25,597 nt of DNA from an uncultured Lachnospiraceae bacterium (GTDB lineage Bacteria > Bacillota > Clostridia > Lachnospirales > Lachnospiraceae). The stretch lies in NCBI GenBank assembly GCA_910588285.1, contig CAJUQB010000008.1, positions 1-25,597 of the forward strand, read 5' to 3'. Positions 15,156-22,952 of this stretch are shown in pieces (within the stretch, counting starts at the first letter, position 1; every line of letters starts with the position of its first letter). Under the pieces are notes generated by a model that saw nothing but the letters and a program-made list of their open reading frames with translations, ran no database searches and was not told where the DNA came from. The position numbers and the translations under genes were made by a program.

Positions 15156-15863
15156 TTAAATACTGGTATCAAACCTGCTTCCGCTGGCCTGCTCTGTTTC
15201 CTTCTTCACAGTACTCCAGTCAAAATTCCGGATCTTATCCAGCAGCTCCTCCATGGTATCTGCCTTGACCGTAGCATGCTTTCCGGTGGTCTTCCCATAA
15301 TTACGGTAGGGATCCTTGCGCTGGTCTGCCTTGGCAGCCTCTGCCTTCTCCTGCCGCTTTGCCTCCCGGCCCTTCTCGATCCGCTCCTGCTGCTTCTCGC
15401 TCATCTGCTCCAGCTCTGCGAAAAAGCTCACGGTTCCGTCCGAGCCAATGGTGATGCCCAGGTGCTTCACCTCTTCCCCGTCGTCCCCCAGCTGCTTCTT
15501 CATCTCATCCAGCTTCCCGGTAGCCTCATCCAGCAGGGCCAGGTTCTTCTTCTTATGATCCTCGTCAGCTGCCATCTTCTCCAGCTCCTCAGGATCAATC
15601 AGTACGCTGTAATCCTTGGTCCCTCTGCTGAGGTATTCCGAGGCCTCCTCGTCTGTCTCATACTCCGCTACCATGAAATCCATATTCTTATATGTCTTCT
15701 GCAGCTCCTTCAACAGCTCTTGAGCCCGGTAGCTGAGCTTGACCTCCTTCTGGTCCGATGTCTTCTGGGTACGGCTGCCGGCAGCCTTCTCCGCCTGATC
15801 CTTGCGGACAGTGCTGTCATATGTGCTCTTCTGATAATATCCGTAGCTTCCTACTCTGTTCAT
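15156..15863 (-). CDS. DUF6033-type protein
   Basis: A 235-residue soluble, highly charged protein. It starts MNRVGSYGYYQKSTYDS and contains KNMDFMVAEYETDEEASEYLSRGTKDYSVLIDPEELEKMA. The central part includes HLGITIGSDGTVSFFAEL, then a long lysine/glutamate helix and a small C-terminal segment (TMEELLDKIRNFDWSTVK). I recognise this layout as DUF6033, common in Lachnospiraceae and without known function. The start at 15863 is preceded by AAGGAGG at good spacing; an in-frame upstream ATG at 15905 lacks such a site. The gene is downstream of alaS's unit on the opposite side of an 82-124 bp gap and convergent with the lipoprotein gene. Confidence 0.8.
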   Translation of the reverse strand: MNRVGSYGYYQKSTYDSTVRKDQAEKAAGSRTQKTSDQKEVKLSYRAQELLKELQKTYKNMDFMVAEYETDEEASEYLSRGTKDYSVLIDPEELEKMAADEDHKKKNLALLDEATGKLDEMKKQLGDDGEEVKHLGITIGSDGTVSFFAELEQMSEKQQERIEKGREAKRQEKAEAAKADQRKDPYRNYGKTTGKHATVKADTMEELLDKIRNFDWSTVKKETEQASGSRFDTSI

Positions 15864-15987
15864 TGGGGTGCCCTCCTTAGCTATCATGCGTGCAAATCCA
15901 TTCACACTGTTTTCTGGTTTATATATCGGAATAGATAAAACATATCTGAAGGGCTCCTGGCATTTTCAATAATCATTTTGAAGCCTT

Positions 15988-18642
15988 TTACTTCAGCTGC
16001 CCTTCCAGCGCAGTCCTTGCTTCTGCTATAGCCTCCGGAATTCCCGCCGGATTCTTGCCGCCGGCCTGAGCCATATTGGGACGGCCGCCGCCGCCTCCCC
16101 CGACCTTGCCTGCAATGGCCTTGATCAGGTTGCCTGCATGGGCTCCTGCTGCCTGAGCGCCCTCTGTGGCCATGGCAATGAGGCTCACCTTACCGTCAAC
16201 GGCAGAGGCCAGAACAACCACGCCCTCTGACAGCTTCTCCTTCAGGGAATCGCCCAGCTCCCGCAGACCGTTCATATCCACGTTCTCCACGCCTGCGGCC
16301 AAAAGCTTCACGCCCTTCACCTCAACCACCTGGTCCATCACATCTCCCAGGGCATCCTTGGCCGCCTTGCTCTTCAGGGATTCATTCTCACTCTGGAGGG
16401 CCTTCAGCTCTGCCTGGAGATGGGCAACCTTCTCCACCAGGCCGGCCGGGTTGGTCTTCAACAGCTTAGAAGCCTCATTGACCGTCTCTTCCAGTCTGTC
16501 ATAGTAGGCAAACAGGGCCTCGGAGGTCACTGCCTCAATCCGGCGCACTCCGGCCGCAATACCGGATTCCGACAGAATCTTAAAAGCGCTGATAGAGCTG
16601 GTATTGGCCACATGGGTGCCTCCGCACAGCTCCACGGAGAACTCTCCCATCTGTACCACCCGGACACTGTCCCCGTACTTCTCGCCAAAGAGGGCCATGG
16701 CCCCGGTCTTCTTGGCCTCCTCCAGGGTCATTTCCTTAGTCACTACCGGAAGTGCCTCCTGGATCTTGTCGTTTACAATCTGCTCTACCCGGGCCAGCTC
16801 CTCTGCCGTCATGGCTGCAAAATGGGAAAAATCAAACCTCAGCCTGTCCGCATTCACATCCGAACCGTGCTGCTCCACATGGGTGCCAAGCACCTCCCGC
16901 AATGCCTTCTGCAGCAAATGGGTGGCGCTGTGATTCCGTCCGATCAGCCCGCGCCTGTGGGCATCCACAGACAGAGTCACCGTATCTCCCACCTTGAACA
17001 TGCCCTTTGTCACTCTTCCCACATGGGCAATCCTGCCGCCCCTAAGGTTCACGGTATCCTCCACCAGGAACTCGTTCCCGTCTGCCGCAATCAAGCCAAT
17101 ATCTGCATTCTGTCCGCCCATGGTGGCGTAGAAAGGCGTCTCCTTCACCAGGATGGTTCCCTGCTCCCCATCGGAGAGGGCCTCCACCAGCTCCTCTGCC
17201 GTAGCCAGCACGGTAATCTCAGAGGTATGTGTCAGCCGGTCATATCCCACAAAGGCAGAGGTGACAGACGGATCGATCTCATCGTAGACCGTTGCATCCG
17301 ATCCCATGTAATTGGTTTCCTTCCGGGCGCTCCTGGCCTTCCTGCGCTGCTCCTCCATACAGGCAGTAAATGCAGCCTCATCAATGGAAAATCCCTTCTC
17401 CTCCAGAATCTCCTGAGTCAGATCCAGGGGGAAGCCATAGGTATCATACAGCTTAAAGGCATCTGCACCGGAGAGCACGCTGCCCCCCTCCTGCTCCAGG
17501 GCCTGCTGCATCTGGCCAAGGATTCCCAGCCCCTGGTCAATGGTCTTATTGAACTTCTCCTCCTCCTGGGAGAGCACCTTGAGGATGAAGTCACGCTTCT
17601 CCCACAGCTCCGGATAGCCGTCCCTGCTCTCATGAATAACCGTCTCGGACAGCTTGGCCAGGAACAGCCCCTGAATCCCCAGGAGACGTCCATGCCTAGC
17701 AGCCCGGCGGATCAGGCGGCGCAGCACATAGCCCCGTCCCTCATTGGAGGGCATAATCCCGTCGGAAATCATAAAGGTCGTAGAGCGGATATGGTCTGTA
17801 ATCAGACGGATCGAAACATCCTTCCCGGCATCTGTCTGATAGGTCGCACCGGCGATCTCGCAGATCTTATCCCGAATGGCCTTCATGGTGTCAATGTCAA
17901 AGACAGAATCCACCTCCTGAACCACCACAGCCAGACGCTCCAGCCCCATGCCGGTGTCAATATTTTTATTGGCCAGCTCCTCATAGTGGCCATGGCCGTC
18001 TCCATCGAACTGGGTAAATACGTTATTCCACACCTCCATGAAACGGTCGCACTCGCAGCCCACCCTGCAGTCCGGGCTGCCACAGCCATACTTCTCGCCC
18101 CGGTCATAATAGATCTCCGAGCAGGGGCCGCAGGGGCCTGCCCCATGCTCCCAGAAATTGTCGCAGTCTCCGTTCTCATCCCGGTAGAACCTTGTGATCC
18201 GCTCCGCCGGGATCCCGATCTCCTGGTTCCAGATGGCAAAAGCCTCCTCATCCTCCCCGTAAATGGAGGGATACAGGCGCTGTGGATCCATGCCCAGCAC
18301 CTCGGTCAGAAACTCCCAGGACCAGGCAATGGCCTCATGTTTAAAATAATCTCCAAAGGAAAAATTGCCCAGCATCTCAAAAAAGGTAAGATGCCTTGCC
18401 GTCTTGCCCACATTCTCAATATCTCCGGTACGGATACATTTCTGGCAGGTAGTCACCCGTTTCCTGGGCGGAATCTCCTGGCCGGTAAAATAAGGCTTCA
18501 AGGGAGCCATGCCCGCATTGATCAACAGCAGGCTGTTATCATTGTGGGGCACCAGCGAAAAGCTGTTCATTGCCAGATGCTCCTTACTCTCAAAGAACTC
18601 CAGATACATTCTCCGCAGCTCATTTACTCCATATTTCTTCAC
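15988..18642 (-). CDS. alaS: Alanyl-tRNA synthetase
   Basis: An 884-residue class II synthetase that charges tRNA-Ala and clears mischarged Ser/Gly. The class II core lies in about the first 250 residues (NAGMAPLKPYFTG, then ARHLTFFEMLGNFSFGDYFK, and the motif 3 region DTGMGLERLA). The editing domain carries the zinc ligands in NHSATHLL and CGGTHVANTS. The C-Ala domain ends with the glycine-rich GGGGGGRPNMAQAGG. A cysteine-rich stretch (CGSPDCRVGCECDR) sits in the catalytic half. The start is GTG at 18642 with GGAGG seven bases upstream. It lies 45 bases downstream of a 48-residue membrane-protein gene and shares its promoter. No T-box is visible in the short leader. Confidence 0.97.
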   Translation of the reverse strand: MKKYGVNELRRMYLEFFESKEHLAMNSFSLVPHNDNSLLLINAGMAPLKPYFTGQEIPPRKRVTTCQKCIRTGDIENVGKTARHLTFFEMLGNFSFGDYFKHEAIAWSWEFLTEVLGMDPQRLYPSIYGEDEEAFAIWNQEIGIPAERITRFYRDENGDCDNFWEHGAGPCGPCSEIYYDRGEKYGCGSPDCRVGCECDRFMEVWNNVFTQFDGDGHGHYEELANKNIDTGMGLERLAVVVQEVDSVFDIDTMKAIRDKICEIAGATYQTDAGKDVSIRLITDHIRSTTFMISDGIMPSNEGRGYVLRRLIRRAARHGRLLGIQGLFLAKLSETVIHESRDGYPELWEKRDFILKVLSQEEEKFNKTIDQGLGILGQMQQALEQEGGSVLSGADAFKLYDTYGFPLDLTQEILEEKGFSIDEAAFTACMEEQRRKARSARKETNYMGSDATVYDEIDPSVTSAFVGYDRLTHTSEITVLATAEELVEALSDGEQGTILVKETPFYATMGGQNADIGLIAADGNEFLVEDTVNLRGGRIAHVGRVTKGMFKVGDTVTLSVDAHRRGLIGRNHSATHLLQKALREVLGTHVEQHGSDVNADRLRFDFSHFAAMTAEELARVEQIVNDKIQEALPVVTKEMTLEEAKKTGAMALFGEKYGDSVRVVQMGEFSVELCGGTHVANTSSISAFKILSESGIAAGVRRIEAVTSEALFAYYDRLEETVNEASKLLKTNPAGLVEKVAHLQAELKALQSENESLKSKAAKDALGDVMDQVVEVKGVKLLAAGVENVDMNGLRELGDSLKEKLSEGVVVLASAVDGKVSLIAMATEGAQAAGAHAGNLIKAIAGKVGGGGGGRPNMAQAGGKNPAGIPEAIAEARTALEGQLK

Positions 18643-18687
18643 ACTAAATCCTCCAATGTCCGTCGCTGTTTTTATCGCTCATCCGTA

Positions 18688-18834
18688 TCAATCATTTGTA
18701 CCTGGAGCCGCTGCCGCGTTCTTTGCGTCCTTTTTCCTGCGAAGGAATCTTCCCAAAAAGATACCGCCCACGCCCAATGCAGCCAAAATTACAAGAATAA
18801 TAAAATACTGTAAAAAACTTCCGAAAAATGCCAT
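18688..18834 (-). CDS. 48-residue single-pass membrane protein upstream of alaS
   Basis: A short ORF with an excellent AGGAGGTG ribosome-binding site. The product has one hydrophobic helix (about residues 7-29, FLQYFIILVILAALGVGGIF) and then a basic LRRKKDAK tail ending in AAAAPGTND, so the C-terminus should face the cytoplasm. It lies between the promoter and alaS with no terminator, so both are co-transcribed. Similar tiny proteins in Clostridia sometimes carry the name vanadium nitrogenase in databases, which the sequence does not support. Function is unknown. Confidence 0.85.
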   Translation of the reverse strand: MAFFGSFLQYFIILVILAALGVGGIFLGRFLRRKKDAKNAAAAPGTND

Positions 18835-18859
18835 TTCACACACCTCCTATCAATGCTTT

Positions 18860-18888
18860 ATCATATCACAAGCCGTTTCCTATTTCAA
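18860..18888 (-). promoter_or_regulatory. Promoter of the small membrane protein-alaS operon
   Basis: On the minus strand TTGAAA (18883-18888), a 17-base spacer and TATGAT (18860-18865). The MITE insertion and its target repeat end only about 15 bases upstream of the -35 box, so the promoter core survived the insertion. Confidence 0.82.
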
Positions 18889-18910
18889 GTATCTGAACAA
18901 AGGAATACCT

Positions 18911-19057
18911 GTTACTTTTCACGGGTCAGGAATGCGCACTAGCTGCGCATTCCGTGAGAACATGATTCAGGAGTGAGGGGCGATTTTTGCGTAGCAAAAC
19001 TTTAAATATCGCCCCGAATCGTTGCTATGAGCGGCCCCTCGGGCCGTGAATAGTAAC
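18911..19057. mobile_element. 147-bp MITE with 14-bp terminal inverted repeats and 8-bp target duplications
   Basis: The ends are GTTACTTTTCACGG (18911-18924) and CCGTGAATAGTAAC (19044-19057), inverted repeats matching at 13 of 14 positions. Directly outside both ends is GAATACCT (18903-18910 and 19058-19065), an 8-bp target duplication. Inside are three hairpins: GGAATGCGCA/TGCGCATTCC (18929-18953), a nested one with GGGGCGAT/ATCGCCCC (18977-19015) around TTTTGC/GCAAAA, and a GC-rich one near 19031-19046. No transposase is encoded, so it must be moved in trans. It provides the last ten codons and the stop of the MBL-fold gene. Confidence 0.9.
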
Positions 19058-19822
19058 GAATACCTGGTTCTCCCCGGTGACCTCCAGTACCCGTTCCTTC
19101 CTTCTGCCCTCATCCGGCAATGCCTTGTACTGCGAAATCAGCTCATACCTCTGCCACAGATGCATGGGAATCACATAGTCCGCATCCACCTTCTCCAGAA
19201 AATAGTCAAGGCCCCAGAAGACTCCCTTGTCCAGGCGGCTGTCCAGAACCACAAAGGCCACATCCACATGATGCTGGGCCAGCCGGTCCATCTCCTTTTT
19301 GTAGAGCTTTTCCTGATAGTCAAGGAACTCCTCCGGCTCCCCTTCCCAGTGCCACCAGTGCAGGTCCCCGGCATGGTAGACAGACCTGCCGCCCGCGCTT
19401 ACCAGGTAGGCCACACCCTCATCGGTGGACACAAAGGTCTCGATCTTGAGCCCCTCCAGGGTCACCTGCCCGACCAGCTCCACCGGAACAATCCGCTCCT
19501 TCACGGCAGGGTCAAGCCCCCGTTTTGCAAAATAATTCTCGTTAAACTTCATCTGCCGCGGCATAATATAGCGGATCCTGGGATATTTGTCCGCCCACCG
19601 GAAAATCTCCGGGTCAAAATGGTCCTGATGCCTGTGGCTCACAAACATATAGATCTCCTGATCCGGTTCAAACTCCGGCATCCTGCCCTGAAAATGAAAA
19701 TTCGGAATCACATCCACCTGCTCTGTCCCTCTGGTGCAGGTTCCGTTAAAATAGTCAAACACAAGTACCTTATCCCCAAGCTCCACACAGAAGCTGCTGT
19801 GGTGTATAAACGTAATCTTCAT
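19025..19822 (-). CDS. MBL-fold metallo-hydrolase with a MITE-derived C-terminus
   Basis: A 265-residue metallo-beta-lactamase-fold protein. The metal-binding motif is SHRHQDH (His63, His65, Asp67, His68), with a further ligand region YHAGDLHWW near 150 and PMHLW near the end. Its substrate is not evident; the form resembles the UPF0173/RomA-like branch. It starts nine bases after the stop of the amidohydrolase gene, so the two are co-transcribed and may act in one pathway. The last residues, VTIHGPRGRS, and the stop are encoded by the inserted MITE. Removing the MITE and one target repeat restores an ORF ending ENQVFLCSDT with a TGA at 18885-18887. Confidence 0.9.
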   Translation of the reverse strand: MKITFIHHSSFCVELGDKVLVFDYFNGTCTRGTEQVDVIPNFHFQGRMPEFEPDQEIYMFVSHRHQDHFDPEIFRWADKYPRIRYIMPRQMKFNENYFAKRGLDPAVKERIVPVELVGQVTLEGLKIETFVSTDEGVAYLVSAGGRSVYHAGDLHWWHWEGEPEEFLDYQEKLYKKEMDRLAQHHVDVAFVVLDSRLDKGVFWGLDYFLEKVDADYVIPMHLWQRYELISQYKALPDEGRRKERVLEVTGENQVFVTIHGPRGRS

Positions 19823-19831
19823 GCCCCGCTC

Positions 19832-21136
19832 CTACTTCATTCTTGCCACAATCTCATTGGCTCTTCGGTAAATCTCGGCAATGTCCATACCCACCTGAAA
19901 TTCCTGATTCTCATAGAGGATCCTGCCATTGATCATGGTCAGCTTCACATTCTGCTTGCTGCCGCTGTACACCAGGTTCTTGGTAATGTTGATCACCGGC
20001 TGCATATTGGGCTGCATCAGGTCAATCATAATCAGGTCCGCCTTCTTGCCCACTGCCAGACGGTCGCAGTCGAAAAGCCCCATGGCCTTTGCCCCGCCTG
20101 CGGTAGCCATATAGAGCACCTCATTGGCATCCATCACCGCTGCATCCATGTCCCGAAGCTTGGCCAGGGAGCTTACCAGGAACATCTCCTTGAACATATC
20201 CAGACAGTTATTGCTGGCAGGCCCGTCCGTCCCGATGGCCACATTGATGCCGCGCTTCACAAATTCATTCACCGGCGCAATGCCGCTGGCCAGCTTGGAA
20301 TTGGAGCCGGGGTTGGTCACTGCCGAAAGCCCCTGCTTCTGATAAATCTCCATGTCCTTCTCGTCAAACCACACGCAGTGGAAGCCGCCGCCGCCAAAAT
20401 CATACATGCCCATGGACGCAAAAAGCTGGGTAGGACTCATCCCATACCGCTGCCGGCATTCCTCCGTCTCCAGCTTTGTCTCGGAATTGTGCATGAAGAG
20501 AGGCGCCTTGTACTTCTGCACCAGGCCTGCCACCCCCTCCATCAGCTCCCGGCTGGTGGTGTACTCCGCATGGAAGCCCAGAATGTAGGAGGACAGCTCA
20601 TGGTAGTCGTTAAGCTTTAAATATTTCTCCTCCAGCTCCTCCACCGTACCGCCGAAATTGTTGAGGCCGCTGGTCTGCACCACCCGGAAGCCCATATCCG
20701 CACAGGCCCTTGCCACCTCATACTGGAAGAAATACATATCAAACTGAGTGGTAATCCCGCTGGTGAGATACTCCAGGTTGGCCAGGGCTGTCAGCCAGTA
20801 GAGATCCTCCTCCAGAAGCTGCCCCTCCTTGGGAAATACCTTGTCAAACAGCCACTCCTGCAGAGGCAGATCGTCAGCCAGGGACCTTAAGAAGGTCATT
20901 CCGGAATGGGTATGGGCATTCTTGAAGCCCGGCATCAGCAGGTTCCCCTCAGCGTCAATCTCACGATCCCAGGGGAGCATCTTTTGGCCCCCTTCCCCCG
21001 GGGCCTTCTCCTTGCTGCTGCCATCCCCAATGTAGCAGATGGTATTCCCCTGCACCCAGAGTTCCCCCTCCACAATGGTGAAGGACTTGTCCTCATTGGT
21101 GGTAAGGATCTTCGCATTAAAAAAACGGATATTCAT
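19832..21136 (-). CDS. Amidohydrolase of the MTA/SAH deaminase (TRZ/ATZ) type
   Basis: A 434-residue amidohydrolase-superfamily enzyme. Metal and catalytic residues are visible: NAHTHSG (His75, His77), GFHAEYTTS (His189), MHNSET (His216 and Glu219) and GTDGPASNN (Asp304). This set matches the family of 5-methylthioadenosine/S-adenosylhomocysteine deaminases and related chlorohydrolases/guanine-type deaminases; the exact substrate cannot be decided. The ATG at 21136 has GGAAGGGAG upstream. It is the first gene of a two-gene unit with the MBL-fold hydrolase. The upstream region holds a foldback element and no clear consensus promoter that I could fix. Confidence 0.9.
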   Translation of the reverse strand: MNIRFFNAKILTTNEDKSFTIVEGELWVQGNTICYIGDGSSKEKAPGEGGQKMLPWDREIDAEGNLLMPGFKNAHTHSGMTFLRSLADDLPLQEWLFDKVFPKEGQLLEEDLYWLTALANLEYLTSGITTQFDMYFFQYEVARACADMGFRVVQTSGLNNFGGTVEELEEKYLKLNDYHELSSYILGFHAEYTTSRELMEGVAGLVQKYKAPLFMHNSETKLETEECRQRYGMSPTQLFASMGMYDFGGGGFHCVWFDEKDMEIYQKQGLSAVTNPGSNSKLASGIAPVNEFVKRGINVAIGTDGPASNNCLDMFKEMFLVSSLAKLRDMDAAVMDANEVLYMATAGGAKAMGLFDCDRLAVGKKADLIMIDLMQPNMQPVINITKNLVYSGSKQNVKLTMINGRILYENQEFQVGMDIAEIYRRANEIVARMK

Positions 21137-21178
21137 AAAAATCTCCCTTCCTGTATCATATGGTCTAACATCATTTCG

Positions 21179-21344
21179 CTAGAGCGTGTTTGAAAATTGC
21201 TTTCCGGCAGCTGTGCGTTACACTTTGTGGGAGATTTGGGCCAAATGAAGGGCGCATAGCGGGCTATGTAACCTGAATTTGGTCCGAATATACCGCAAAG
21301 TGGAGCGTGCAGATGGCGAGAATGAATTTTCAAACACGCTCTAG
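21179..21344. mobile_element. Foldback (MITE-like) element with perfect terminal inverted repeats
   Basis: The ends are CTAGAGCGTGTTTGAAAATT (21179-21198) and its exact reverse complement (21325-21344). The interior is also an imperfect palindrome along its whole length, centred on GCATAGCGGGCTATG (about 21262). If CTAG on both sides is a 4-bp target duplication, the element is 21183-21340 (158 bp) with 16-bp inverted repeats. No ORF of note is inside. It lies between spoIVA and the amidohydrolase gene. Confidence 0.88.
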
Positions 21345-21381
21345 CCTCTATTATACAGGAAGGGAGTAGAAATGTAAATCT

Positions 21382-22869
21382 TTATATAATAATACAGACC
21401 AGTCCGCCGTTGCTGTCATTGACGATCTTCTGCATGGTCTCCTGGAGCTTGATCTGGCTCTCGTCATCCATCATGGTAATCTTGCCGCGGATGCCGTCCT
21501 CCACCAGCTCGCCCACGGATTTCCCGAAAATATTGGTTTTCCAGATGCCCTCCTCCTCGTTTCTGGATTCCCTGATATAGCGGATCAGGTCATTGGCCTG
21601 CTCCTCGCTGCCGATGATGGGGGCAATCTCCGTCTCTATATTGGCCCGGATCATGTGGATGGAGGGGGACTGGGCCTTAATCTTCACGCCGTACTTGCTG
21701 CCGTGCTTAATGAGCTCCGGCTCCTGAATCTCAATATCGCACAGCTGGGGCGTCACCACGCCGTAGCCCTTCTGCCGCACTGCCTCCATGGCGTTTGACA
21801 CCTTGCCGTACTCCTGCTTCATCTGGGCCAGCTCCTTTACCATGGAGATCAGCTGATACTCCCCGGTGATGGGCACTCCGGCCAGCTCGCTCATATTGGC
21901 ATAATAGTAGGATTCGTCCAGATCCATGTACACTGCAAGCCGCCCCAGGGCAAGATCCACCTTCTCTGGCTTCATCCGCTTCAAATATTCCCCGGCAGGG
22001 GTAAAATCCATCCGCTGCACATCCCTGGCATAGGAGATCCCGGTGAGGATGTTTTTCGCATTCTCAATGATGCTGGCCTTGATGGGATGGCCGCTCTCAA
22101 GCATTTCCACCCATTTGGGCATATAGAAGTCTACCCGGGCAATGGGGAACTCATACAGCACGCTCTCCAGAATATGTAAAATGTCCTCCTTCCGCAGCTG
22201 CTCACAGTTTACCGGCAGCACCGTCACCTGGTATTTTTCTACCAGCTCCTCACAAAGCCTCGCCGTCTCCTCACTGTAGGGCTTTTGGGTATTCAAAAGC
22301 AGGACAAAGGGCTTCCCCAGCTTTTTCAGCTCCTGGACTGTCCGCTCCTCTGCCATCACATAACCTTCCCTGGGAAGCTCCGTAAAGCTGCCGTCCGTGG
22401 TCACCACAATCCCGATGGTGGAATGCTCTGCAATCACCTTCCGGGTGCCGATCTCCGCCGCCTGGGTAAAGGGGATCTCATAGTCAAACCAGGGGGTTTT
22501 CACCATCCGTTCCGAGCCGTCCTCCAGATGGCCGCTGGCCCCCTCCACCATGAAGCCCACACAGTCGATGAGCCTTAAATTCACCTCCACATCCTCCGCC
22601 AGCTTTACCCGGGCCGCCTCCTTTGGGATGAATTTCGGTTCTGTGGTCATAATGGTCTTTCCCTGGGCCGACTGGGGCAGCTCGTCGCGGGTCCGTTCCC
22701 TGCTGTGTTCATCCTCCATCCCCGGCAGCACTAAGAGATCCATAAACCGCTTGATGAAGGTGGACTTCCCGGTCCGCACCGGGCCCACCACGCCTAAGTA
22801 GATTTCTCCTTTGGTACGTTCACTGATATCACGGTAAATATCGTAAGCAGCTGTATTCAAATTGTCCAT
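21382..22869 (-). CDS. spoIVA: Stage IV sporulation protein A (spore coat basement-layer ATPase)
   Basis: A 495-residue protein that matches SpoIVA along its length. The ATPase Walker A is GPVRTGKST (residues 29-37), followed by the family block DELPQSAQGKTIMTTEPKFIP and the Walker B-like LIDCVGFMVEGA. The middle block EIGTRKVIAEHSTIGIVVTTDGS is diagnostic. The C-terminus ends NGGLVCIII, equivalent to the hydrophobic tail needed for anchoring to the forespore surface. In sporulating cells it polymerises around the forespore with SpoVM as the base of the coat and cortex assembly. The ATG has GCAGGAGG upstream. A CATATATT at 22897-22904 (minus strand) resembles the -10 of mother-cell sigma-E promoters, but I see no convincing -35 at the right distance. 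Confidence 0.97.
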   Translation of the reverse strand: MDNLNTAAYDIYRDISERTKGEIYLGVVGPVRTGKSTFIKRFMDLLVLPGMEDEHSRERTRDELPQSAQGKTIMTTEPKFIPKEAARVKLAEDVEVNLRLIDCVGFMVEGASGHLEDGSERMVKTPWFDYEIPFTQAAEIGTRKVIAEHSTIGIVVTTDGSFTELPREGYVMAEERTVQELKKLGKPFVLLLNTQKPYSEETARLCEELVEKYQVTVLPVNCEQLRKEDILHILESVLYEFPIARVDFYMPKWVEMLESGHPIKASIIENAKNILTGISYARDVQRMDFTPAGEYLKRMKPEKVDLALGRLAVYMDLDESYYYANMSELAGVPITGEYQLISMVKELAQMKQEYGKVSNAMEAVRQKGYGVVTPQLCDIEIQEPELIKHGSKYGVKIKAQSPSIHMIRANIETEIAPIIGSEEQANDLIRYIRESRNEEEGIWKTNIFGKSVGELVEDGIRGKITMMDDESQIKLQETMQKIVNDSNGGLVCIII

Positions 22870-22952
22870 AAAAAATCCTCCTGCATATCCTGTTAGAATA
22901 TATGCGGAAGGATTCTATTTTTAGTACTGAAAATAAAATGATGTTAAGCTTT

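Noticed and set aside
15906..15987. A 24-codon ORF (MIIENARSPSDMF...) between alaS and the DUF6033-type gene
   Set aside because: It lacks a ribosome site and any recognisable feature; chance is the simpler explanation.
16420..18813. A 797-codon open frame on the plus strand opposite alaS
   Set aside because: It is the antisense of a highly conserved synthetase, has no ribosome site, and its product is rich in His/Leu/Gln as expected for a reverse-strand shadow of GC-rich codons.
22897..22904. Sigma-E type promoter for spoIVA
   Set aside because: Only a -10-like CATATATT is present; no acceptable -35 lies at the needed distance, so it is mentioned in the gene entry but not called as a feature.
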